Counted from the stretch's first letter, positions 51,085 through 59,497 are shown. The stretch is DNA of 64,000 nt from DAIOXA01 sp050949165 (GCA_050949165.1 JBMNFF010000001.1:620001-684000), one strand, 5' to 3'. The notes: a model not told the origin generated them from the sequence alone. A program made the numbers and translations.

Positions 51085-51110
51085 AAAGCCCGCCCGCTTT
51101 GGCGGGCTTT
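51085..51110 (+). terminator. terminator of the marR-MATE operon
   Basis: AAAGCCCGCC and GGCGGGCTTT form a 10-bp perfect stem around a 6-base loop, 4 bp past the MATE stop. Confidence 0.9.
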
Positions 51111-51113
51111 ATC

Positions 51114-51142
51114 TTGTGGGTTAGCAGAACAGTTGATATAAT
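51114..51142 (+). promoter_or_regulatory. sigma-A-type promoter of the propeller gene, copy 2
   Basis: TTGTGG (51114-51119) and a consensus TATAAT (51137-51142) with 17-bp spacing, 28 bp before the start codon at 51171. Confidence 0.65.
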
Positions 51143-51170
51143 ATTCACAAAAGAGCTGGGAGGGATTTGC

Positions 51171-53204
51171 ATGAAAGCCCGGTATTATTTTCTGCTTGGC
51201 GGTGTTCTGGTCTTGGCGGCTGTGGTGCTCATCTTCCTGCTCCAACCCTGGGGCCTCGGTCCCTACCAGGACTTGCTGGAGCAGCAAGAATTTACCCGGG
51301 CCAGGACCGCCCTGACCAAGGAGTTGGCAAAAAAACCCCATTGGCATGCGGCCAGAGCTCTGTTGGCAGAAGTGGAGATTGCCGCGGGTCAACCCCTGGC
51401 CGCCCTGGAACAAATCCTGCTCCTCTGGGAAGGGGATTGGGATACTAAAGCCCTGGAAGAGAAGTTTTTGGAACACTTGCCCTTCGGCGAAGCAGAGCCC
51501 GCCCTGGCCCTCCTGGCAGAGCAACCCCAGTCCTTCAATACGGCCCGCCTGGCCTTGGGCATCGCCCTGAAACATGGTTCATCTGAACAGATAGCCAACC
51601 TGCTGCTCCCTTTGAGCAAGCTGCAACCCGGGCATCCCTTGATCGCTCAAGCCTGGACGCATCTGAAGGAAAGCGACCCGGTGGCGGCCTGGCAAATTGC
51701 CGATGAGCTGAATGCCAGCTTCAAGGGAAAACTGCTCGCCGAGTTGAAAGCCCATTCTAAACTGGAAGACTTTCTGCTTAAGCTGCTGGCAGCTGACCCC
51801 CAGGCCCCCAGCCAGCTCATCAACCTGGCCAAAGAATGGGGCGGCATGGAGGGACTGGAACTGCTCCTGGCCATGGAAGAAACCGGCTGGACTCCCCAAG
51901 GTGACGCCAGCTACCCCCATGTAAAATTTAACTTATTATTGACCGTCGAGTTGGATCGAATCGAGGAGACAATGCTCAACCATATCAGCTGGGACGTGGT
52001 TAAGACCAGACTGAGCTTCCTTGTCCAGGAAGAAGCTGATCCCCGCGCCTGCCTGCACCTGCTCATGGTCATGGAGGACAAGGGATTTATCCCCGGCGAT
52101 GAGGCGCTGTATGCCAAACTGAAACTGGACCTCCTGAAATTGGCCGCTCCCAGGCGGGCAACCCCCTCCTTCTTTGCCGGAATCGATAAATCAGAACTGC
52201 TCGCCCTGGCAATTGAGTGGATCGAGTACTCTGCCTGGGATGGAGAAGAGTTTCCCCCCGAAACCACCGCCACCCTTCTGGACTACCTTGGTCAGGATGG
52301 CAAGTTCCGGGACCAGGTTGCCTTCCTCAAGATTATTAGCCAACCTCCCCCCGAACCAGCACCGGAGCGGATTTTTATTAATGAGCAGCGCCGGGACCAG
52401 GGCCAGTTGGAGTTTTGGGAAGTCTCTCCCTGTGGAAGGCATGTCCTCTACTGTGGCTGGGGTATCCCCACGACTTATTGGTTTGATCTGGACAAAAACG
52501 AGCATGTGGCTGAATTATCCCAGTCCCACTACGGGGTCTGGGACCCCAGCGGGGGCAAGGTGGCCCTGATTCCCCGGGAGGGAGATACCCTCTATGTGTA
52601 CGATACCGACAGCGCCGCCAAGATCGCCGAATTCCCCTGGTCCCAGGCCACCATCCTGGGCTGGCAGGACGGCAACCTTCTCCTGGCCAACTCCCATGGG
52701 AATGGCTACCAGGTGGAGGCCCTGGACCCAACTGCGGGGGAGCGCACGCCGATGCTGACTGCGCCGGTACTGCCCTCCCTTTCCCAGCAAGGAAAACTGG
52801 GTTATCTCATTCAGACCGGCAGCTCTGTTCAAATAGTTCTGGACGGGGAAGAGATGATCTTCTCGGGAAGCTGGAGTAACCGAGCCTGGCGACTTCACGG
52901 CTGGCTGCCCAGAGACAAAGGAATAGTCCTGGCCCAGGAGGGAGAATACGCTATCCTCTCCTTCGCCGACGGAGCCTTCCTTCCCCTGCCAATTGAGAAG
53001 TTCACTCCCCATCCCCAGGGCTGGCTGGATGAGCACCGGCTTGCCGGAACCTGTAGTGTGGCTGGAAACGCAGTACTAATCTTGGACATCCGGGACATGT
53101 CCTGGACCCATACCGGAATTCGCTGGTATTTTTATGGAGAATTGACGGGAAATACCGCCTGCCGCTTTCAGGACGGAAACCTCTTGATCTTTACCCTGAG
53201 ATAA
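51171..53204 (+). CDS. membrane-anchored helical-repeat plus beta-propeller protein (orphan, copy 2)
   Basis: Paralogue of 4591-6660, 677 aa. One N-terminal membrane helix (FLLGGVLVLAAVVLIFLL), a TPR-like helical half (KPHWHAARALLAEVEIAAGQPLAALEQILLL), a Pro-rich hinge QPPPEPAPER near residue 400, and a C-terminal propeller-like half (EQRRDQGQLEFWEVSPCGRHVLYCGWG). The closing block DMSWTHTGIRWYFYGELTG matches SMELTHTGIVSYFGAFSG in copy 1. ATG 51171 has GGGAGGG 6 bases upstream and its own promoter. Function unknown; an extracytoplasmic sensor or assembly factor is only a guess. Confidence 0.72.
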   Translation: MKARYYFLLGGVLVLAAVVLIFLLQPWGLGPYQDLLEQQEFTRARTALTKELAKKPHWHAARALLAEVEIAAGQPLAALEQILLLWEGDWDTKALEEKFLEHLPFGEAEPALALLAEQPQSFNTARLALGIALKHGSSEQIANLLLPLSKLQPGHPLIAQAWTHLKESDPVAAWQIADELNASFKGKLLAELKAHSKLEDFLLKLLAADPQAPSQLINLAKEWGGMEGLELLLAMEETGWTPQGDASYPHVKFNLLLTVELDRIEETMLNHISWDVVKTRLSFLVQEEADPRACLHLLMVMEDKGFIPGDEALYAKLKLDLLKLAAPRRATPSFFAGIDKSELLALAIEWIEYSAWDGEEFPPETTATLLDYLGQDGKFRDQVAFLKIISQPPPEPAPERIFINEQRRDQGQLEFWEVSPCGRHVLYCGWGIPTTYWFDLDKNEHVAELSQSHYGVWDPSGGKVALIPREGDTLYVYDTDSAAKIAEFPWSQATILGWQDGNLLLANSHGNGYQVEALDPTAGERTPMLTAPVLPSLSQQGKLGYLIQTGSSVQIVLDGEEMIFSGSWSNRAWRLHGWLPRDKGIVLAQEGEYAILSFADGAFLPLPIEKFTPHPQGWLDEHRLAGTCSVAGNAVLILDIRDMSWTHTGIRWYFYGELTGNTACRFQDGNLLIFTLR

Positions 53205-53209
53205 AAAAG

Positions 53210-53251
53210 GAACGGACCTTTGCAACGCCATGCGCGCTGCAAGGTCCGTTC
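53210..53251. terminator. bidirectional terminator between convergent genes
   Basis: GAACGGACCTT and AAGGTCCGTTC form an 11-bp perfect stem, extended by TGCA pairing, with A-rich and U-rich flanks on each side. It serves the propeller gene and the opposing gene ending at 53254. Confidence 0.85.
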
Positions 53252-53253
53252 TC

Positions 53254-54237
53254 TTACCTGGTGTTTATTTCTATGGCGCCTCCGCCCTGCTGGAGGAGCA
53301 AAGTGCAACTTCCCTCGCCCCAGGTCTTCTCAGCCATTAACAGGTCAGAGGTCTCTTGCTCTGCCTGGGAATCCCAGTCCACATTGCCTAGGAGTTTGCC
53401 GCTTTTTCCTAACTCCACCCTAACCCTGGCATCGTTTACCCCCTCCAGGACCACATTCAAGTCGTGGTGGGAGTCCCGCCGCCTGACAGCCCAGTTGCTC
53501 TGGAATCCCGCCAGGTCGAGGTTGACTTCGCCCCGGCTCTGATTGAGTTCCACATCCAGGCTGGCGGGAATCAAGACCGTCACTTCCTGGCGAACATTGG
53601 GGTCGGACAAGCGACCTCTGCTGGGGGAGTATACCTGGACAAACAGGGTATCTCCTACCTTCTGGGTGCTGACTAACTGCTCTTGGGCATATTGTCTGGC
53701 TTCTTCCAGTGAAGCAAAGTAACCGTTGTAGACGATGGAAAGCTTGATTTCATCGCCATCATAGGTGCGCAAATTGCTGGTTCCTTCCCGGATGTCCAGG
53801 ACCAGGGTCTTCAGCGAGGCGTCGGCCAAGAACTGCACTTTTTCAGTCTCTACATAGTGTTGGGCAGTTCCCAGGGCCCGCTGGGCAAGGTTGAGCACAC
53901 CCGTGGATTCCATGGCCACCAGGCCGGCGCTGACAAAGAGCATGAGCAGCACCAAGAAGATGCTGAGAATATCGTAGGTAAAGCCAAACTTGGCCCCCTT
54001 GATTCCTGACAGGATATTGAAGAGCACCATCTCCAGCCCCAATACCACCAAGATCAGGGGCCAGAACTTGAAGAGATTGGCGAAGGTAAAGGAATCTGAG
54101 AACCTGCCCAGGAAGAGGCCTACCCCCAATCCGATCAGGGAAAGTCCCATGGAGATGGCGCCTACCCGCCATTGGCGCAAAAGTGCCGGAGGTGAGGCCG
54201 CTGCGCTACCCTCAAGAGTCGTCTGCCTTTCATCCAT
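53254..54237 (-). CDS. membrane protein with LiaI/LiaF-like helices and DUF4097-like beta domain
   Basis: A 327-aa protein, last gene of an ECF sigma operon. Three to four helices (ISMGLSLIGLGVGLFLGRF, LFKFWPLILVVLGLEMVLFNIL, DILSIFLVLLMLFVSAGLVA) resemble the LiaI-LiaF-like segment, followed by an extracellular beta-helix-like domain (KTLVLDIREGTSNLRTYDGDEIKLSIVYNG, VELNQSRGEVNLDLAGF) of the kind seen in DUF4097 envelope-stress proteins. Overlaps the preceding gene by 8 bp. It may sense or buffer envelope damage together with the sigma factor; inferred from domain company. Confidence 0.72.
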   Translation of the reverse strand: MDERQTTLEGSAAASPPALLRQWRVGAISMGLSLIGLGVGLFLGRFSDSFTFANLFKFWPLILVVLGLEMVLFNILSGIKGAKFGFTYDILSIFLVLLMLFVSAGLVAMESTGVLNLAQRALGTAQHYVETEKVQFLADASLKTLVLDIREGTSNLRTYDGDEIKLSIVYNGYFASLEEARQYAQEQLVSTQKVGDTLFVQVYSPSRGRLSDPNVRQEVTVLIPASLDVELNQSRGEVNLDLAGFQSNWAVRRRDSHHDLNVVLEGVNDARVRVELGKSGKLLGNVDWDSQAEQETSDLLMAEKTWGEGSCTLLLQQGGGAIEINTR

Positions 54238-54688
54238 CTCGCTTCACCCGCTTTCCCCGGAGCAGCAAGAAACCGGCAATGATCAGGAACACGGCCATAA
54301 GCAGTGTGCGAATATCGTAATAACCCAGAATTTCTCTTAAGAACCTGTTCCAGAGTGAAGGCACGATCTCATCGACAATTAAGAGCAGGCCCAGACCAAT
54401 CAGGATTAAGCCTGTCCATGGCCCCCTCATCTGCCCCCATTCCACCAGGGGCTTATCCACCAGCGGTTGCTGATCGGCCAGCTGTAACGCATCAAACAGC
54501 CCATAAAACCAGATGATTGGCAACCCGTAGGGGATAAGGGGCAGGCGGATTAAGTCAATCAGGGCGAGGTTGCCGAAAAACAGGATCAGGAATTGCAGGC
54601 CCCTGGTCATGGCGCCCAGGTACAGATGCCCTACCCCAGGGCAAAAGGACAGGAAGAAAGTCAATGCTTTACTCGGTTTTTTATTCAA
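54230..54688 (-). CDS. small polytopic membrane protein of ECF operon 3
   Basis: A 152-aa protein with about four helices: ALTFFLSFCPGVGHLYLGAMTRGLQFLILFFGNLALI, LIPYGLPIIWFYGLFDAL, WTGLILIGLGLLLIVDEIV and LLMAVFLIIAGFLLL. The opening PGVGHLYLGAMTRGLQFL resembles TM2-domain proteins (PGxGxxYxG), and the end resembles LiaI-type helices. It begins 2 bp downstream of the anti-sigma-like gene. Role unknown. Confidence 0.7.
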   Translation of the reverse strand: MNKKPSKALTFFLSFCPGVGHLYLGAMTRGLQFLILFFGNLALIDLIRLPLIPYGLPIIWFYGLFDALQLADQQPLVDKPLVEWGQMRGPWTGLILIGLGLLLIVDEIVPSLWNRFLREILGYYDIRTLLMAVFLIIAGFLLLRGKRVKRDG

Positions 54689-54689
54689 A

Positions 54690-55070
54690 CTACATTCCTC
54701 CCAGGTTAGAGATTAGCGTGCCGAAGAAGTTGTCGAGACCCTCCATCAGCCCGGAAATGACTTCCGGCCGCAGCGGCTGAGAGCTGATCCAATCAAAGGC
54801 TCCCAGTTCAAGAAAAACCAAGGTCAGGCAGGCGGCGACCAGGTAATGCAGGAAGGGACGATGGTTGAATCTCTTGGAGCCTGCATCAATCGCTGCCATA
54901 ACCCCATGGACCAGGTCCCGAGGCGGAGCTTCCAGGGCATTTTCCAACCGGTCTACATACTCCTGAAGACAATCCGGACAATGGGCCAGGACTTCCTCAT
55001 ATTGCTCCCGGTCCTGGACCAAGTCGTCAATATACTTCTGCCAGTCCAAATCCCTATGGCGCCGACACAT
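54690..55070 (-). CDS. probable zinc-binding anti-sigma factor
   Basis: A 126-aa protein directly after an ECF sigma gene and overlapping it by 17 bp. A cytoplasmic part holds HCPDC (CPDCLQEYVDRL, about residues 31-42), matching the C-terminal half of the HxxxCxxC zinc anti-sigma motif, and one membrane helix follows (FLHYLVAACLTLVFLELGAF). The usual upstream His may be one of the early His residues. The C-terminal 30 residues are extracellular (LMEGLDNFFGTLISNL). Function rests on gene order and the Cys motif. Confidence 0.65.
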   Translation of the reverse strand: MCRRHRDLDWQKYIDDLVQDREQYEEVLAHCPDCLQEYVDRLENALEAPPRDLVHGVMAAIDAGSKRFNHRPFLHYLVAACLTLVFLELGAFDWISSQPLRPEVISGLMEGLDNFFGTLISNLGGM

Positions 55071-55611
55071 TACCGTCCCCCCCTGCCATGGATTTTCTCA
55101 ATAAGGCTTTAGCCCGATACAACCTGGATTCCACCGCCTTGACGGTGATGCCCTCGTTCTGGGCAATTTCCCGGTAGGAGCGCTCCTGAAAATAATACTG
55201 GTAGATGACCCGGCGATAGATATCGGGCAAAGCCTGGATCTGTTTTCGCATCCGCCAAACTTCCTCCTGGGCAAGGACCTGGCCTTCGGGGCCGCAGCCG
55301 TCGCCGGGCAACCCCTCTGGTATTTCTTCCATCCGCGGCAGGCGTCGCTGGCGACGGCAGTAGTCCAGAGCTTTATTGATGGCGATTCGCACTAACCAGG
55401 TGGAGAAGGCGGATTCGGAGCGAAAATTGGCCAGAGAACGGTACGCCTGCAAAAAGGCTTCCTGGGCAATATCCTGGGCGGCTTCGCTGTCCCGGACTAT
55501 CTTGACCACCGAGGTGAAAACCAAGCGGCTGTATGCTTCTACCAGAGGTCGAAAGGCCTGTTTATCTCCGGCCAGGACCCTGTTTATGGCTGCTAATTCA
55601 TCGATGATCAC
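55054..55611 (-). CDS. ECF-type sigma factor (third)
   Basis: A 185-aa SigW-like factor: region 2 LVEAYSRLVFTSVVKIVRDSEAAQDIAQEAFLQAYRSLANFRSESAFSTWLVRIAINKALDYCRR and region 4 LPDIYRRVIYQYYFQERSYREIAQNEGITVKAVESRLYRAKALLRKSM. It belongs to a different subgroup from the two DUF4179-linked factors. The start is uncertain: ATG 55680 sits directly beside the terminator of the upstream gene and has no site, so GTG 55611 (MIIDELAAINRV) is preferred although its own site is also poorly spaced. First gene of a four-gene operon. Confidence 0.88.
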   Translation of the reverse strand: MIIDELAAINRVLAGDKQAFRPLVEAYSRLVFTSVVKIVRDSEAAQDIAQEAFLQAYRSLANFRSESAFSTWLVRIAINKALDYCRRQRRLPRMEEIPEGLPGDGCGPEGQVLAQEEVWRMRKQIQALPDIYRRVIYQYYFQERSYREIAQNEGITVKAVESRLYRAKALLRKSMAGGDGNVSAP

Positions 55612-55688
55612 CGCCCCCTTTTTGCTCCTCCGCCCCGTTAGACGCACGGTTTTAATCTTACCCTGCAATTCCGCCCTCATCTTAGCAT

Positions 55689-55711
55689 AAAAAAGCCTGC
55701 ACCATGGCAGG
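55689..55711 (-). terminator. terminator of the GerMN gene
   Basis: CCTGC and GCAGG form a short stem on the minus strand, followed by CTTTTTT. It separates the GerMN gene from the ECF operon. Confidence 0.7.
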
Positions 55712-55723
55712 TCATTAAAAAAA

Positions 55724-56194
55724 TCATGGTAGCGGGAGTTTCTTTACCAGGCTCCCGTTCCAGGAGAAGGGCCCGGAGCTCCCGATATGCCCGAAGGACA
55801 GGGGAACCCGGCCTTCCACGGTGATGTACACCGCCTCAATTCCCTCCAGGCTGGTCAAGGTGTTGACTATCATGCCCATCAGAGCCGCCTCGGGACCGGA
55901 CCCGTAATTGGTGTTGTCAAATTCGGAGCTGAAGTCCACATGGCAAATCCCCTGCTGCACCGTCACAGAACGGACGGTTACACCCTGGGGTATCAAGGTT
56001 GTAAGGCCGGCCCTTCGGGGCCCCGCCAGCAGGGCGTTGACCACCGCCAGCGGCAAGTCCTCTGCGTCTATCTCCCGAGTTTCGGGGACCAAATATAAGC
56101 TCCCTTCTTCTGGGAAGTAGAGGTTGACCCCTTTGGCACAGCCAGAGCCAGCCAGCAACAATAGCACAACTGCCACCAATACAACCCGCTTCAT
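55724..56194 (-). CDS. GerMN-domain lipoprotein
   Basis: A 156-aa lipoprotein (signal MKRVVLVAVVLLLLAGSGC, lipid Cys19) with a single GerMN domain: VNLYFPEEGSLYLVPETREI, LPLAVVNALLAGPRRAGLTTLIPQGVTVRSVTVQQGICHVDFSSEF, and MIVNTLTSLEGIEAVYITVEG. In Bacillus GerM has two such domains and supports sporulation and germination; single-domain forms also occur in non-germination lipoproteins. ATG has GGAGG about 9 bases upstream. Monocistronic. Confidence 0.85.
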   Translation of the reverse strand: MKRVVLVAVVLLLLAGSGCAKGVNLYFPEEGSLYLVPETREIDAEDLPLAVVNALLAGPRRAGLTTLIPQGVTVRSVTVQQGICHVDFSSEFDNTNYGSGPEAALMGMIVNTLTSLEGIEAVYITVEGRVPLSFGHIGSSGPFSWNGSLVKKLPLP

Positions 56195-56276
56195 TTCCCT
56201 CGGCCTCCATTTCTATTTGGAGGTAGTTTTCGCCTGGGCGGGGGTAAGAATACGCAAGTGCGCGGAGAAGCTGCCG

Positions 56277-56951
56277 CTAGGTAGTAAAAAAAAGTGTGAA
56301 CTCAACACCCATGGTGATTACCAGTAGCAGCAGAAGCGTTGCCCAAACCAAGTTGACCAGCCGGTCCAGGCGATGGGGTACTGGGGCCTGGGATTGCCCC
56401 CGCACCCAGGCCAATAGGCGGAAGATCCCCACCAGATGCCAAACCAAGAAAAAGAGACTGTAGCCAGATAAAGCAATTACCACCCAAGTGGTCGGGCTTC
56501 CATGCTGGATGGCCATGCGCCAGGAAGGGAAATCCCGCACCAGTCTGTATATTGATGCGGGAATTGCTAGGGCCAGGGCGACAGCTAAAACAATCAATCC
56601 TCGGCGCAACCGGGTAGTGGCGGAAATATATTCCTGGGGGTCAGTATGGATTTCCGGCGCTGCCGGGTCCTCTGCCCGAAAGATATGGGTTTCCCCGCGG
56701 CTGCCAAGATACTGCCATCCCGCTGCCGCATACAGGTCGATCTTGTCCCGCAACTCGGGATTGCGGAACTTAAAACAGTCGCATCGATACCGGACTTCGC
56801 CGGGCGGGCCCTGGCGGAAGACGGCCAGGAAATCGCCGAAGCGAGAGAGATGCCAACCCCTGGCTGCCATAGCTTCCAACCAGGCTTGAATCTGGCCAAT
56901 CTGCCAGGAAAAGAGGAACCAGAAACGGAACAGAGATTTAGGCTTCTCCAT
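56277..56951 (-). CDS. DUF2812 membrane protein
   Basis: A 224-aa DUF2812 protein: an N-terminal soluble part (FRFWFLFSWQIGQIQAWLEAMAARGWHLSRFGDFLAVF, YRCDCFKFRNPELRDKIDLYAAAGWQYLGSRGETHIFRAED) and three membrane helices in the C-terminal half. The family is nearly always encoded next to a PadR regulator, as here. ATG 56951 has GAGGAG 7 bases upstream and lies inside the end of the padR gene (14-bp overlap), so the pair is translationally coupled. Biochemical function unknown. Confidence 0.87.
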   Translation of the reverse strand: MEKPKSLFRFWFLFSWQIGQIQAWLEAMAARGWHLSRFGDFLAVFRQGPPGEVRYRCDCFKFRNPELRDKIDLYAAAGWQYLGSRGETHIFRAEDPAAPEIHTDPQEYISATTRLRRGLIVLAVALALAIPASIYRLVRDFPSWRMAIQHGSPTTWVVIALSGYSLFFLVWHLVGIFRLLAWVRGQSQAPVPHRLDRLVNLVWATLLLLLVITMGVEFTLFFTT

Positions 56952-57264
56952 CTTCTTTCTCCTCCCCGAAAAGAATCGCTCCATCCCTCACCATGGCCCG
57001 GAGGCGGCAGCACTCTTCCCTCAATGCCGTCAGTCCTGTAGCCGTGAGCGAATAGGTCTTGCGCCTTCCGTCATCCACTTGCAGCTGGATGAGCTTTTCC
57101 TTCTCCAGCCGGGTCAGCACTCCATACAGGGTCCCCGGCCCCATCATCACCCTGCCCCGGGAAATGTCCCTGACGGCATTCATGACGGCATAACCGTGCA
57201 AAGGTTGGCGGAGGGCCAATAAGACATAGTACATGGCTTCGGTCATGGGTCCCCTGTTTGCCAA
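56938..57264 (-). CDS. PadR family transcriptional regulator
   Basis: A 108-aa winged-helix regulator: MTEAMYYVLLALRQPLHGYAVMNAVRDISRGRVMMGPGTLYGVLTRLEKEKLIQLQVDDGRRKTYSLTATGLTALREECCRL. This is the PadR-s1 type, with the conserved GTLY motif. TTG 57264 was chosen because AGGTGGTG lies about 6 bases upstream; the longer frame to 57351 has no site and would read through the promoter. It should repress its own operon with the DUF2812 gene; such pairs respond to membrane-active compounds in some species. Confidence 0.9.
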   Translation of the reverse strand: MANRGPMTEAMYYVLLALRQPLHGYAVMNAVRDISRGRVMMGPGTLYGVLTRLEKEKLIQLQVDDGRRKTYSLTATGLTALREECCRLRAMVRDGAILFGEEKEDGEA

Positions 57265-57290
57265 ACGATCACCACCTATACTATGCGTAG

Positions 57291-57300
57291 CGATATATCG
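57291..57300. promoter_or_regulatory. AT-rich palindrome upstream of padR
   Basis: CGATATATCG, flanked by TAG on one side and TATA on the other, lies about 27 bp upstream of the padR start. PadR operators are AT-rich inverted repeats, so this is a candidate site only. Confidence 0.35.
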
Positions 57301-57468
57301 TATAACATAATAATATCGCCCTTGCCCTTTCTGGTCAAGGTGCTTTAGCAAGGCCCGGATTGGGAATAATAGGGGATGAGGCTTATAATTCTCTTAAATG
57401 ACAACAAAACCCTTGCGGATTTTGGTATACTATTCCTGTTATATATTCCAATGAAGGAAGGTAAATAC

Positions 57469-58566
57469 ATGAAGCGGATTCGCAGGATCCTCAAGAGTAT
57501 CAAGCCCACCCGAGAAGAAGGATATTCTTCTCCCCTGCGCCAGTACTTGGATATGCTCTGGCTGGGAGCCTTTTGGAAGTTGACTCCCTTTGAGTATCGT
57601 ACATATAGGTTTGGCCGCAAAGGGATTACCCCGACAGAGAAAAAGTCCTATTTGCGGATCAAGGATGCCGAAAAGAAACTGCGCCCCGCCCTCAATGCGC
57701 CGGAATGGGCGCCGCTCCTCAGCAACAAGCTCTTATTCAACAGTTACTTCAGCCAAAGGGGTTTGCCCCTGGCCAAACTGTATGGCATGTTTCACCCTCA
57801 TTTCGGCAGCGATATCGCCGGCAATCCCCTGCGCAACACAGAGGATTTGTCCAGATGGGTAAGGGACAACGATATAACTCAATTCGTCATCAAGCCCTTG
57901 GCCGGTGATGCCGGCACCGCGGTCCTGGTCCTGGAAATTAAGGACCGAGAGGCGGGACTCTTCATAGACCGGGGCGGCAAAGAATACAGCCTGGAAGACC
58001 TGGCTCGGTACATGTCCAAGTCCCTTCACTATCGCCAGCAGGGCTTTCTCCTGGAAGACAGGCTCATCGGGCATCCCGACCTGGCCAAGTATAACCCCTC
58101 TTCGGTAAATACCTGCCGGGTAATTACCTTCCTCAACCAAGAGGGGGAAATCAGCATCCCTGTAGCGGTGTTGCGCATCGGCGTCAAGGACAGGAATACC
58201 GACAACTGGCACACCGGCGGCCTCGCCGCAGCCATCGATCCCGAAACAGGCATTATCGGCGAAGGGGTCCTGCGCCCGGAATTCGGAGGCACCCGCCACA
58301 CCAGCCACCCCGATTCCGGCCTCACCTTCACCGGCGAAAGGGTCCCCGACTGGGAGAAAATCGTTGCCCTGACTCACAAGGCGGCCAGGATGACCCCCTT
58401 TATCCGCATTGTCGGTTGGGATGTGGCGGCGACACCCCAGGGACCGGTCTTGGTAGAAGCAAATTATAACTGGGGGCCCACCATGGTCCAGGCCAGCCAG
58501 GGCGGCATGCTCACTCCGGAATTCCGCCGGGAACTGAAAAAACTTGGCCTGAGTTTTCCCCAATAA
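57469..58566 (+). CDS. sugar-transfer-associated ATP-grasp protein (PF14397 type)
   Basis: A 365-aa ATP-grasp enzyme of the kind often found with exopolysaccharide or teichoic-acid loci. Seen: LLSNKLLFNSYFSQRGLPLAKLYGMF, the ATP-binding stretch FVIKPLAGDAGTAVLVLEI, LEDRLIGHPDLAKYNPSSVNTCRVITFLNQEGEISIPVAVLRIG, and IRIVGWDVAATPQGPVLVEANYNWGP with metal-binding Glu and Asn. The reaction is unknown; ATP-grasp ligases join a carboxylate to an amine. ATG 57469 has AAGGAAGG 6-7 bases upstream. No other polysaccharide gene is adjacent. Confidence 0.85.
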   Translation: MKRIRRILKSIKPTREEGYSSPLRQYLDMLWLGAFWKLTPFEYRTYRFGRKGITPTEKKSYLRIKDAEKKLRPALNAPEWAPLLSNKLLFNSYFSQRGLPLAKLYGMFHPHFGSDIAGNPLRNTEDLSRWVRDNDITQFVIKPLAGDAGTAVLVLEIKDREAGLFIDRGGKEYSLEDLARYMSKSLHYRQQGFLLEDRLIGHPDLAKYNPSSVNTCRVITFLNQEGEISIPVAVLRIGVKDRNTDNWHTGGLAAAIDPETGIIGEGVLRPEFGGTRHTSHPDSGLTFTGERVPDWEKIVALTHKAARMTPFIRIVGWDVAATPQGPVLVEANYNWGPTMVQASQGGMLTPEFRRELKKLGLSFPQ

Positions 58567-58569
58567 TTT

Positions 58570-58624
58570 GGGACGGCTCTTCTGCCCCCCTTTCGAGAAG
58601 GAAGCAGAAGAACCGTCCCTTTTC
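58570..58624. terminator. long hairpin between convergent genes
   Basis: GGGACGG-C-TCTTCTGC pairs with GCAGAAGA-A-CCGTCCC (one mismatch) around an 18-base loop, followed by TTTTCC. It ends the ATP-grasp gene and, in the other direction, nagB. Confidence 0.85.
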
Positions 58625-58627
58625 CTA

Positions 58628-59356
58628 TCAGGACAGGAGGCTGCCCGCCTCCGCATCCACAATGACGGTAACATCAGGATGCAGCTGAAGTACCGATGCC
58701 GGCATCGCAGGGGTTATGCTGCCGTAGATCATGTCGCGGATGGCCTGGGCCTTGCCGGCGCCATTGGCAAGGAGAAGAATTCGCCTTGCCCTCATGATCG
58801 ACTTAATCCCCATGCTCAAGGCCTGGCGGGGGACCTGGTCGGGGGATAGAAAGAAACGGGAATTGGCGGCAATGGTATCCTCATCCAGGTCTACCAGACG
58901 GGTGACTCCATTGAACTCGCTGCCGGGCTCGTTAAAGCCGATATGGCCATTCCTGCCGATACCCAGCACCTGCAGGTCAATGCCCCCGGCCTCGGCAATC
59001 ATGGCCTCATAGTTCTTGCACTCCGCCTCCACATCCCGGGCCAGCCCATTGGGGATGTGGAGGTTTTCCGGGACGGCGTTGATATGGCTAAAGAGATTGT
59101 CCTGCATAAACCTGTGGTAGCTGAACTCATCTTCGGGGCCGACGCCGTAGTATTCATCCAGGTTAAAGGTAACCACCTGGCGGAAGTCAAGTAAACCCTG
59201 ATTGTACATGTGCACCAGCTCCCGATATGTACCCACCGGGGTCGAGCCGGTGGCCAGTCCCAGAACGCTGTTGGGTTTGTGGATTATCTGACCCGCCAGA
59301 ACGATTGCCGCCTGCTTGCTCATGGTCTCATAATCCTTGGCAACGATAATTCGCAC
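58628..59356 (-). CDS. nagB: glucosamine-6-phosphate deaminase
   Basis: Converts glucosamine-6-phosphate to fructose-6-phosphate and ammonia. Seen: GLATGSTPVGTYREL (phosphate binding), VTFNLDEYYG with Asp67, GIGRNGHIGFNEPGS with His138 and Glu143 as in other Bacillota, and SMGIKSIMRARRILLLANG. 242 aa from GTG 59356, which has AAGGAG 8 bases upstream; the GTG at 59365 abuts the site, and the short start gives the usual MRIIVAKDYETMS. No nagA or transporter is adjacent, so it may act in amino-sugar recycling. Confidence 0.95.
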   Translation of the reverse strand: MRIIVAKDYETMSKQAAIVLAGQIIHKPNSVLGLATGSTPVGTYRELVHMYNQGLLDFRQVVTFNLDEYYGVGPEDEFSYHRFMQDNLFSHINAVPENLHIPNGLARDVEAECKNYEAMIAEAGGIDLQVLGIGRNGHIGFNEPGSEFNGVTRLVDLDEDTIAANSRFFLSPDQVPRQALSMGIKSIMRARRILLLANGAGKAQAIRDMIYGSITPAMPASVLQLHPDVTVIVDAEAGSLLS

Positions 59357-59497
59357 TGTCTTCACTCCTTAACCCTATTGTCCTTTACTATAACCCATAC
59401 TAATCATATGCAAGAATAGAAAATCTGTAAAGAATGGCTGTCATGGTGAGAAGGTTTTTCCCGGAGATATCTTGAATATCATACTGAGGTGACTGAG

